Part shown: piece after piece, positions 45,440-56,753 of the stretch
How the letters are laid out: every line of letters begins with the position of its first letter
Numbering within the stretch: position 1 is the stretch's first letter
Program-made: the position numbers and the translations under genes
Assembly: GCA_016584495.1 (NCBI GenBank)
Contig: WAID01000001.1
Location: forward strand, 1,612,001 to 1,676,000
Length of the DNA: 64,000 bases
Source: Celoporthe dispersa
Lineage: Eukaryota; Ascomycota; Sordariomycetes; Diaporthales; Cryphonectriaceae
Direction of reading: 5' to 3'
The notes under the pieces: model-generated
Database searches by the model: none
The model's input: the letters and a program-made list of their open reading frames with translations, nothing else
Told to the model about the DNA's origin: nothing

Positions 45440-48400
45440 TCCCTCCACAACCCCACACCATCTCTACGTCCATGCCAGCGGCAGGCTGGTGCTATCGCAC
45501 AGCACTTGTATATGACTCCGGGTGCGACAGCCCACAGCGAACGGTCGGGCTTGCATTCTCATTGAGCTGGAAAGTAGCTCACCAAAATTCGATCATGACC
45601 ATCTGGCCTTTGCAATTCCGAGATTGGGGGACGAAACGCTCCCAATACAACTAGCCCGTGGGGAAATACAGACAAAGAAGTGATGGGGGAAACCACCTGC
45701 TCAAGTGTGACGGGGAGGAGGTGGCAAGCAAGCATGCCACCCACCTGACACAATATGCAATGCGCAAGGTGAGGGAACAATGATCACAGGCGTTCGCTAA
45801 GGACTTGGGACGGTTTTTCTTTTTCTTTCCTTTTCTCTCTTTCTAGTCTTTCTTTTGGAAACACCAGCCAGCAGATGCGGCAGAAGCAGGAAAGAAACAG
45901 AGCTTTGGGTGTATAGTGATACTCACGATAGTTGCGATGGAACAAGGGTTACAGTCCAAACCAATGGGCCTTTGATTCATATGCTCCGTGAAGTTTGATG
46001 TGTCGATTGTGATGACGGGCTGTCACCCATCCATCATAACCGTATCTGTGCTCTGTCCGACCTTGTATTAACCTTGATCCGTCACGGAGCGGGGCTTGAT
46101 ACCATCTCCAAGCAATTGTTTCCCGCCCGGGAACTGGACCGGACATTCCCCTTGAAAACCGTTGTGTGTCGGTATAGAAGTACTGCCCCAGTAGGATTTT
46201 TTTCCTCCGGCCTTCGAGCTCGTCGTTTACTGCCAGGGCCCGTTGGGGATCGCGACATGGCTCTGCTTCGGCTCGCTACCTTTTCCAAGGTAAAAGAAGA
46301 GGAAAAAGAAAAGAAGAGAGAGAGAGAGAGAGAGAGTTCCAACGGGTGTCGGGGCGGTGTACACAACCTATGAACTGTCCTCCGCCATCCCCACATGGAA
46401 TTGTCGACGCCGCGGTGGCTTTAGAAGCATGATCTGTGTATTCAAGTCCGGGATGATTTGGGTGTGTGTACACTTCAACCGGCTGATGGATTATGTTGAT
46501 GGACTGAAGGGCACGGCTTGGGTGTCTTCTTGATTTTGTCCGAATGTATACGCGGAAATACCAGCACATGTAAGACTCTATGAACTCTGCATAAACAGTT
46601 ATAGGAACAAGTGTTCTCGTGTGATCAATACAGAAAAAGGGTATTCCCATTGCCGGCAAGTATCTACACCCCGAGTCTCTGTCACATCAACTCATAACCA
46701 AACGTCAATCGACATGGTCGGACACATAATACTATATGCATATTCTTGCAGAGGGACGAGCCCTGTCGGTATGGGAAATTCCCCAGGAGAAGGAAGAAGA
46801 AAGAAGAAGAAAAAAATTAGGAGTAGAGGGCTACGTTCTACCCAAGGTGAATGGCCAAGAGAGAGCGGAACAAATCACAAGAGAATCTCTTGATAAATAC
46901 TTGATATGATACTCGTTCCCTACAACGTCAGAGGAAGTAGTAGCAGTGTTGAAAGATGAATAGGGAGATCTGATGATTGCGTGCATTTATCAGGGACCGC
47001 AGGTCACACTTTCCAAAGTGTCCCGAAGCCTGGCAGGATGTCGTTGTTATGCTGGCGCTGTTTCCTTCCCCCCTCCCTTCTCTCCTAACAACAGACAGAA
47101 CTATTGGGCCAACTTACTACTGTGGATTCAGAAAGAGAAAAAAATGGCAGTACGTCGCTCTCAAGAGGGGGCCTTCTCAACTGTCGAGTCCCATGACTCC
47201 CCTGTGCTGCGGCATTAAACTCAACCCCACGCACGATTTTTTTTCTTCTCCCTGACTGACAGTCTCACCGCCCCAACAGGCTCTCTCCCTCTCCATTACA
47301 ACCCCATCTCTCTCCTACCGGCTCTCGTCTCTGTTCCCACCAGCGCATGCTCCCACACCTCCCCACGTCCCCCTGCTAGACAACCTACCCAAACCACCCG
47401 ACCGGATCGCCCTTTCCCCTATCCTACCACCCACCACAAGGGCCACAGTGAGCCTTCATAGCCCTGCCGCCAGTAGCCCAGGGGCGGAGCTACCTTCGGG
47501 GGAGGGGGAGGAGAGCAGGCGTCATGCCACTGGCCTGGAGTGTCCTTGGACGTCAGCCTGACGAGTGCCGGGGGGGGGTCGATGCCGCCAGCACCTCGCT
47601 CCGGACACAGTACTGGATGGCCCCCTTAGTCCCCCCCGCTTCCTTCTTTCATCATCTGACATAACATCCAAGGCTACGGGTGGGTCCTTTGTGATATCGT
47701 TACCGAACTGCCGGGTCGTGTGTGTCAGGGTGGTCAGAAGCGCTGGGTGATGGTGACTTGGGTACTCCAGCTCCCCATCCAGGACCATCGGTGCGTCGAC
47801 AGGGTCCTTTTTGGGCGGGCGTTCCGCTCGATCCCAGAGCCCCGTCTCGCCAGCTTGGAAGCGGGTCACCAACGGGCTGACTTGAGGTCAGGATAACGGA
47901 GCCGTCAGCGAGTTGAGACAAGGCGTCTCGTCCTGCACGCAAAGAACTAAAAGAACACATTCCGGCTAGGCCCTTCTGGCTCCCCCTGTTGGTGTCGAAC
48001 ACGGTAGCCTCATCCCCTGCAAACGAGCTCCTCTAGATGAGGATGCTAGAGCCTCGGGGCGTGACCAACGCTCACTTGTGGGCACACACAGAAAGGGCTG
48101 GCAGGGCGCGACCCGCATTGGAATTGCCACCCTCACCTACCGCAGCAAAAGTCAGACTTGAGACGTGGTGCTAACCCCGACACTTGCTGGCGACGACAAA
48201 AGACACCCTGATTGGTGATAGGAAACCCAAGCTAGTTGGTGATGACAAGTCACGCCGGCTGAGCCTTATGTGTGCTCCCGGCGCTGTGATCCAAGAGCCG
48301 CAAGGCCTGAAACCACGCCTGTCATCTATTCCTGCCGACCGGACACGGCCAAACCTCGGCCTGGCCCACCCTGTGATGGCGGCCACCTCGAAGCCCGTGG

Positions 48401-51400
48401 CGGACTCTCCTTGCTTCAAGGGCCTCAGCTAGACCTGCCATGGGTGCCGCAGGACAACAACGATGGGGCCATGGACTGTGCTCAGCCGTGCTCGGTCGTC
48501 GTATCGAAGATGGGCAGCAACTCCAGGAGCAGCATCCAGGCCGGTGGGACGAATCTGCGTTACTGAGACTTGATAATCAGGTTGCGCCTGAGGACAAGCG
48601 GGAAAAAGCAATGGGCGGTGTGAGACGAGAGAAGAGCCTAGGTTACACAAAGCAACTTTCAGAGCACCCAGCCACAGCGGGCGCAATGCCGATGCTTCTC
48701 TTTCTTTCTTGTTCTTCTTTCTTTTTTCTCTCGCCTGGGATCGGGTCGTGTGGAACGATAATCCCTCCCCCTTTCCCCCTCCTTCACTTCGATAGCACCC
48801 CAGCGCGACCCCTGTCCACCTGCTATTACGAGTTAGCCAAGGTCCCGACAGTCTGGTAATGGGACTTTTGGGAAATTGAGCTGCGGGGTCTGGATTGTTC
48901 TCGTGATGGCCTTAGTTGCACTGTTGGCTGCAAGATTGTTGCCGCCAAGTGGTGTAGACGTTGCTTTTCCGGCACGCTACTGGGAAAATACGAGGCTGGC
49001 GGAACGTCATGGTCCCGAGTTTCCTGTCGAGAACAAGGGGCTGGCAACCGCTCAGCGCAAGCACGCAATCTTACACACAGGCCGGCCTCCGGCTTTTCCG
49101 CACACGCTGTCTGGCCAGGTGAAGGGCGCCTGCCGACGTGGCGAGGATTATCCCGTCGCCATCAAAGCAGCTGTGTTGGTCCGTCCGACCCATATTGGGG
49201 TAGGCCGCTGACACCCAGCCGTGCTCTCTGTGGGATGGTTGTGTCGACCCACACACCATCGTCCTCACGGATGTGGCAGCAATGACCGCGCCCTGGGAAG
49301 GACGGCAGATAAGATGAGCGCCATGACTTGCAGCGAGGCGGGCAGGTTGGACCGGCCGGTCCTTGCTGGTTGATGTCTTGCTTCTGCAGCGCCGGCAGCC
49401 GTCTCGAGGAGGACACGAGAGACCTGTAGACACCGAGCAGCCCAGAGGCCAGGGGCGGCGCGCACGACTCAAAGAGACAACCTGTGTGCCCGGCATCCTG
49501 TCACACAGCAGGGCTGATAACTGCACATGGCCAATCTCGGCGTACCGGGTAGTCATATAACTCGTGCGGCGGTATAGCCCCCTTGTGGCCGCGTTTCCTC
49601 CAGCCCGTCTCGGAATAGATTGGCCAGCGGACTGGCGGTGAAGGGATGCTGGCCTGCTCAGGTCAGACGAAGGAATGCGATTATTAGCTGCGCGCCCGGC
49701 GTCCTGCGGTGCCGGACTTTTCGGCGGCCAAGGGCCCTGCCGGCGACGGCGGAGTGGGTGCGATAGCTCGGCACCGGATCCACAAAATCGGGAACCAGAG
49801 GGTGGTGCGCCTGGGAAGGGCGCCGATCCTATCTCCTGCGAATGAGGGGTGGATAAGGGAGCAGCAAGGGAGGAGGAGGAGCGGAGGTGGAGGAGGAGTG
49901 CCCGGGTCTCTACAGCACACAGGCCGGGGCCCAGCCACAAGGAGAGGGCGAGGTGGGACACATGCGCGCGCACATGATCCACGTTTTGCCGCTCCACCTG
50001 CCGATCCATACGGAGGAGGGAGCCTGAATCAGGTTCCTGGCGTATCCGTTGACATGTAACCAAGCAGCCGAGCGGCAGGCTCCAGACACCAGGTGCAGGC
50101 TATGTTCATGGGAGGTTCGTGCTGATCAGGCCACGGCGTATGGCTGAGCTTGCATGTTGGCATCGCTCCGGAGGCCGGATGGCTGTCAGGACCCAAGACA
50201 TACTCTGTCCCGGCCTTGTGCAGCTTCTGGGGGGGAGGGGGGCAGTCCCGCGCCGTGCAGTCGCCTGTCTGTCTGGCTCTGCTCCTTCATTTGAGCTCTG
50301 CGTGACGGGCCCGCTATGAAGGATCCCGCTGGAGCGGCCCTGTCGTTTCACAGGTACTCGTGTCGGTCGAAAGGACCCAGCATACTTATGTGTGTGTGTG
50401 CCGGCACACAGGGTTCTTTGCACTGCGCTGCGTCTCAGATAGCCCTAGTGCAGTCGTACCTGGGGTCAGGTTGAGGATCCTTTCGACTGCATGAAGTGGG
50501 GAAGCGACTCGACGACACCCACTGCCGACCAGCTTTTTTTGCCCTGAAGACTGCGGCCCTGGTGTGCCCAGAAGAAAAATTAAAAAAAGAAAAAAACAGG
50601 AGAGACGGTGCAGAGCCTGGCCTAAAATGGCGCTAGTCTCGGTAGCTTACCGGTCTGTCGGTAACCAATCAGGCTCCATCAGCTCAGCATAATCTGGGCA
50701 CAAACGACAGCCAATCTCTGCCGTGGGGCTGCGGGCTCGTCTGTCCATTGGCACCATCCCGGGTCATAGCGGTGACCTGTTGGTTCATCAGTCATCATGT
50801 GGCGTCGGGCAGGCGAGTTGATCTTGTCCGGGCCGCCTGTCAGTGGTCAGCCCTGAAACAATCTGCTCGGTACAGACGCGGGCAGGATGGGACCAGGTGC
50901 TCCGTGTCAATCACAGAGGCGATGCTGGCGGCCACGCGGGCCTGCTGAGTGTGGTACGAGATGGTGTGCCACCGGGAGCAGACAGCCCTCCTGCAGGCGG
51001 CAGGGCAGATAGACTGTCTCGCTTCGGACAGAGGTCTCGACATGCGAGAGGTCGGGCCCGTCACCCTCGCAGGAGGAGCAACGGCCGAAAGGCTGTCCGT
51101 CTGGGAGCTAATTATTGACTGCCTCGAGAACAAGGATGTCTGCGCAGCTCGCTTGACCTGGTGAGAACTGTGATTTGTGGAGCTAGGGTAGGGCCCAGGC
51201 TCGACCCCGGCGAGAGGGCTTCCGAACATGCAGCAGCCACTGTACGCTGTCGTCCCACACTCATTCCAGAGTGGCAGTCATGTCACCATGCATGATCACG
51301 GGGCATGTATGCGTTGGTGTTGGTCCTTGGTCCACGAATGAAGCGGGGCGAGTGGAAATGCATCCTCTCGGGTAGCCGTGACAATGTGAGCTGGGCGCGG

Positions 51401-54400
51401 CCCGAGCGCTCGATCAAGCCGAGAGGTGGTCGCGTCCTGCGCCTGCTTCTTTTTTCTTCTCTTCTTGTTCTTTCTCAGTTTCTCCCCGCTGGGCCAGGTG
51501 ACTTGTGCTTTCCTGCACGTGGGGAGATAGACTGTCCCCCCGTGAAGCTGGGTGTTGTCTTCCAATGTCACGGTGTGATCTTGTGACCCAGCTCTAGATT
51601 GTCTGTCTGAGACTACCTCGTACGACATGGTATCGTACATCAAGCCACGAGTACAGGCTCGGCAACTGCGTTATCGTGGGAGGCGGACTGGGCGACGAAA
51701 ATTAGGAGCGTGCGTCGCTTAGCGGCCTGTTCGCTCGGCCAGGCCCTGGGTGTCGTGTTGCGATGAGCTCGCAGCCGAGACGGGCAGCTCGAAAATGATA
51801 GTCCATGGTGTTGGGCGAGGCGTGACGCCATGTCTAAGAATGCCTTGAGGCCTAGGTCTGACCTCACGCCTGATCTAATGAAGCTATATCATTATTAACT
51901 AGGAAAAGAGAGGAGAATGAACAACTCTGAGAGAGAAAAAACGAGAAGTGTACTTGTGATCTCTCGAGAAATAATTATGTCTAGATTCGTGTCCGTACCA
52001 ACCAAGCCCGGGATTGAGGCAAGTCGGCGCCCCCAGCCACCCGGAGCACCCAGAATGAAGGCCTGACCCGACGGACTGGCTCCAGCAGGATCCGACCAAT
52101 GGAAGGGATCCCGATCTGACCACCCTTCTACTCACCTCGGGCCCACGAACCCTAGACTTAATCCAGGGATGTAGAGCTATTGCTGTGACGTGTCCGACAA
52201 GGACTCGATTCAGGTCGATGTCGAAGCTCGCGTACCCGTTCCGGAATAACAAGAACGTCTCGTGATGGCCGTGGAGATTTGTCTCTACTGTTGCAGGCGA
52301 GAGAACCAGACCGACCAGAAAGGGGCGTCTGGGATCTTCCGACTTGTCATCGACTCGCGGCGGGAAAAAGCAACTGTGCCGGCGTTTCGCTCCCTTGATC
52401 GTCTCGAGTAAACAAGAGCGGGGGGTCGATGGAGAAAGAAGGAGTGGCGCGGAATGCCCGGGCAGGAGAGGGGTCCCATGATCATTCTACTGGGAACTCT
52501 GTCAAGGGCCGCAAAGACAAAAACATGCTGGCCTGGGTCGACGTGGTCGTTGATAGGCCAGAGGACCAACACCTGCTCATGCAGTCGGTCACCTCTCCAC
52601 GGGGCAATGGAGGATACGGCACTGAGAAGGAATAACAACAAGGGGGGGGAAGTCGTGCCACGGGTATCTGGACGTCAAGTGGATGGGTCAACAATGTTTG
52701 AAGAAGGAAAGGAAAAAAAAAGGAAAGCGTCCCAAGGATTGCTCGATCTGTGGTCGTATCGATGGCGCAAGTACAGGGAACCTGATAATCTCTTCCCTCC
52801 TCCCTTGTCCGCGTCAGTCAGTGATGTTAGTGTTGTAGATAGCGATAGTGTACCATACAAAACGATGGTGTTGGTGCTGGTGTATGTGTTGATGGTGTTG
52901 GTGATGCGTTGATATTGATGTTTGTTGGCTGGGGTTGGCAGAGAGGCCACTGATAGCTAGGCCACTTGTGTGTGCTAGTCATACTATGTACTATGAATGG
53001 CATAAGAGAGGGGGGAGAGCCCCCTGCCCTGACTCGATGGACTCGAGCAAGGAAGGATAGACACAGAATGTACTAGAGTACCTAGTGCTATTATAGTATG
53101 TACCTGGTACTGCACCTGACTGGCTCTTGCCGATTCGACTTTGGCATGGGTTTGACGGGGTCAGGTCTGAGCCCCGCTTTTTCCAGCTGCCCCCCTGCCC
53201 ACACACCCTGATGCAGATCTTCCCAGGGCACCTTCGAAGACTTGCAGGGAGGTGGGTGTTGCCTCGTCCCTTCTCCGTGTCGACTTGAGGGCCTTCCTTG
53301 CTCTTGTCTTCTTTAAACCCCAACAGCTTCCCAGCGCTATTCTCTCTCTCTCTCTCTCTTCCCTCAGCTTCGAGACCCGGACAGGCCTACCGTCACTCCT
53401 GTGCTCCTCGGACAACCTGTCGCGATACTCTTGCACCCCAAACACCCCCAACCAGCCCTTACCGCTCTCGCCACGCCCACCGCTGCCATTTCCGGAGGAT
53501 CCAAGCTGCTGGCCGCCGTCGCCCGTAAACCTCGCCACCCACACATGATCACCAGCTGGTGGTGTGAGATAACTTCTGCACCTCATAGGCGACCAGCCTT
53601 CCAGACGGCTTCTCCTAGGGCGACATTCCCCTCTGCCTGTGTCTGCCTGGTCTCCAACGTGACGTTCCCTCCTCCGGACCTGTTGGCTCCAACGAGCACT
53701 GGTTATTGTTGTATCGAGCCGGCTAGGGCCCCTATCTGCCTTATAGAATTTACCAATCAGCAAGCACTTCAGACCGACCGACAGACAGACCTCGACAGGG
53801 CAGCGCTAGCAGGCCAACCTTGGCGCACAGGACCACGTCCGCTTCAGCTCATCCCGGTGCCTCAGTCCCTGGGCTCAGCGCACACAGGCCGACCTGGTGG
53901 TGTATACCGCCCCGCCGGACCTCGCCCTGTTCGAACGAGCCGCTGGCCCACCCACCTCGCACTAGGTACGGAGCCGTGCTGTGCTCACCTTACTAGACGA
54001 CCTGGCGTTAAGACCAACAACCTCCTGGCCCGTTCGACGACTTCAACGACACCCCAGCTGCCATATTAAATACCAGCGTGGCCCCCCCTTATCCTCGAGT
54101 CTTGTGCGACTTCGGTGCTCTTCATCCTTTCATATTCATCCTCCCACCTCTCCATCATCAGATATACCCACGAGCGGTCTTGCACACGGTCACCCACACA
54201 AGGAGCCTTCCTGCCTCGCGCCGTGCACGTCGTGGGTCACCACTTTGCATCTCCGAGTCCACACCTTCTTTACCAGCCATTGATGTAAGCCTCGTCCATT
54301 TCCTAAAAAGTCGTCTACTATTATCATGCTGGTCCTGCATGTGCGTGCCTGGCCTGTCGAGGTCACCCTCGGGCCATCTTGGTCTTCTCGCCCGGACCGT

Positions 54401-55221
54401 CTCCGGTCGAGAGTGATGGCGGCATCTACCCAGACCTAAGTTGTGGTATGGTGTGGAAGGCCTGCCCTGACAAGCCCAAGTCGAAGTCGACGACCTACTC
54501 TTCCAGACCCCCCCCCCACACACCTCTTCTCTCCAGGTCCCGTCCCACCACTGCGGCATGCCCAACCTGGCCTGCAGAGGTTGAGACTTGGCCCAGTTGG
54601 GCATGGCTCTGCACGTTGTGTAAGCCTGCTCGGCTCCCCAGGCGCTGTAGCATCTGCAGGTCGACGTCGGCGGCCCCAATTCTCGGGCTGGGCTTACCCA
54701 CCCGACACGTTTCTCCCCTTCATCCTCACACAGGGGTGTGTGCTATTCTTCTATGCGTCCCACAGGGAACTTTTTGAGGAACGTTGTCATTACACTTCCG
54801 ACCCCTATAACCTCCTTCCTGTTTCTGCGAGGGGAGCATGACATCTTGGTTGTCTCCCGCAAAATCAACAACACACCACACCATAAAACACAACACATCC
54901 CAGCACAGCACAGCACACCAGGGCGGAGCACCTGGTCCTCTCGCCACACTCGTCCTGTCTTGGTCTAAGGACCTCACCGTCATTGCCACGCCAACCAGCC
55001 CTTTTCATTGCAGCGCATGTTCTGTCATAGACTGTGCCATGCATTTCTGTCCCGCAGGATAATGCACGACCGACAACAAGACTGAAGCAGATGGCACAGT
55101 GCCAGGGCGACACGACCCGCTGATATTGGCTCCTACTAGAGACGAGACCTGCCCCTGGGCCCGTTTGCACCGCGCAGCCGAGCTTTGCTTGTTCATCCGG
55201 CCGGCTTCCCGCCCTGTCAAT
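45440..55221. other. Gene-poor island, 9.8 kb
   Basis: I find no supported gene in this stretch. The longest frames (49071-50063 minus, 53401-54069 plus) are Arg/Ser/Pro-rich, lack domains and have overlapping open frames on the opposite strand, as expected for GC-rich non-coding DNA. GC content stays moderate by eye, with no clear RIP-like AT enrichment and no reverse transcriptase, integrase or transposase motif. A GA repeat (46314-46336) and a GTAC-rich patch (about 53060-53115) occur. The CT-rich portion from about 53300 to 55220 may include a long leader or promoter of the LaeA-like gene. Confidence 0.5.
46314..46336. repeat. GA dinucleotide microsatellite
   Basis: About eleven GA units lie in the gene-poor island, about 880 nt beyond the TFIIA stop codon. 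Confidence 0.9.
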
Positions 55222-56753
55222 ATGGCAGCGAACGGGAACACCACAGTACACACCAACGGCAACAGGTATGGATACATCTTCTATCTGGCTTAGACAGAGG
55301 CTCGGCAAGTTACTAAATCCGCTATAGCTATGCGCCTGCCCCCCCTGGTGGCGAGGTCAATGGCCAGGTTCAGAGCCAGAGCAACGGCGCTGGCTATGAA
55401 CTGTACGAAGAAAATGGTCGCATCTACTCAGGGATACACCATGGGCGTTACCTACTCCCCTGTAGACGAGGTAAACTTTACCTCTTTCCATCGGCGTCCT
55501 GCGCACAGTGACTCCTCCTGCATGGCCGACACTAACTCGCAATGATATCCTAGGATGAGATGGACCGACTCGACGCCATGCACAAGTTCTTCTATCTTAC
55601 AAGGTACAAGATGCTATGCAGCCGGCATATCCTCGATCTGGATAACCCAAGCAGTCTACCTGCGGAGCCCAGGGTAGGTCTTGCTCCACGAATTCTCGTG
55701 CCTTCTATTGACCCGGTCGACTAGATTCTTGATCTCGGATTCGGAACGGCTATATGGGTTCTCGCTGTCGCCGAGTGAGTTCCTCTATTAGCGTGCTGCA
55801 TGTTGTCTCGCCTACTAACACACTTGTGACCCGATAGTACATTTTGGGTTAAGAACACTCAGATGTTCAGGCCTCATGTCGTGAAAGGATTCGATATATG
55901 TCTCAAGATGCAGCCAGCCAAGTTTGTTCTGCCCTCCCCCCCCTCCTTTCATCTTCTCTATTAGTCCTTCTTCTTGGGTCTGTGGGGCTGACGTCAGTAG
56001 CATCGTCCCGGGTGTCGAGCTGAAGGCCGTAGATGTCGAGGAGCCGTGGCCCGAAGACGCTGGAGAAAAGCTCGTGGCACTTGATCCATGCACGCATGCT
56101 TTCCGGTAGCATCAAGTCATGGCCACGACTCTACAGCCACATAATTAAGTACACATCAACTAAGTCGCTTGGGCCTGGATACGTTGTGCTGACTGTGCGC
56201 ATAGACACCTGATCCCAGGACAGGGATGGATCGAGCACGTGGAGATCGATTGGGATTTTATGTGCGATGGCGGGCCGGTCTCGAGGCGGCTGAGGTTCTG
56301 GGCTGACGAGCTCCTGGACGCAATGGACCGCGCGGGGTTGTCCATGCGGATCGACCCTAGAGCCACTACACGGGCGCTGTGGGAGGCCGGCTTCACGGAG
56401 ATCTCGCAAGAAGTCATCAACGTGCGTGTCAACGGGGCCTCCACGAACAACTATGACGCCGATGCCGGGCGCTGGTTCAATCTCTCCTTTAAGAAGGGCT
56501 TCATGTCCATGAGCCTGGCTCCTCTGGTCAAGATAAAGCACTGGCACCCAAACGACGTGGCCGCCCTCTACGAAGAGGTCATGAGGGAGCTCGGAGATCG
56601 GGCCAACAGATCCTATTGCAGGCTGTAGGTGCTCTGGATGCTTTCCTTCTCCAGAAAGTCGTATGATGTGATTACTGACGCCACGGCAGATACATCTGGA
56701 CCGGAATGCGGCCCGCCCAAACCAATGGCCACCAACCCAACGGTTATCACTGA
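55222..56753 (+). CDS. LaeA-like SAM-dependent methyltransferase (two frameshifts)
   Basis: Eight exons are proposed: 55222-55265, 55328-55470, 55554-55673, 55725-55774, 55838-55921, 55965-56148, 56205-56624 and 56690-56753. With two single-base corrections the length is 1107 nt (368 residues). The order of conserved blocks follows LaeA: an Asn/Gly-rich N-terminus; EENGRIYSG; RLDAMHKFFYLTR; motif I ILDLGFGTAIWVLAVA; the GFDI acidic strand; VEEPWP; LIHARMLSGSIKSWPRLYSH; GQGWIEHVEIDWDF; LAPLVKIKHW; and the ending YIWTGMRP. LaeA is a nuclear velvet-complex partner that globally regulates secondary metabolism and development. Two runs carry an extra base: CCCC at 55457-55460 and AAAA at 56066-56069. 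Motif I has Ala in place of the last Gly of the usual GTGTG. The segment after it (TFWVKNTQMF) is unusual, and the 43-nt fifth intron is a guess. It may be a divergent paralogue. Confidence 0.8.

Noticed and set aside
49071..50063. 330-codon open frame on the minus strand in the gene-poor island
   Set aside because: Composition is Arg/Ser/Pro-rich without recognisable motifs, and other frames overlap it. Treated as chance in GC-rich DNA.
53401..54069. 222-codon open frame upstream of the LaeA-like gene
   Set aside because: No domain, low-complexity Pro/Thr/Arg composition; more likely leader or promoter sequence.
45440..55221. CRISPR arrays or phage elements
   Set aside because: None seen; the window is eukaryotic nuclear DNA with spliceosomal introns.
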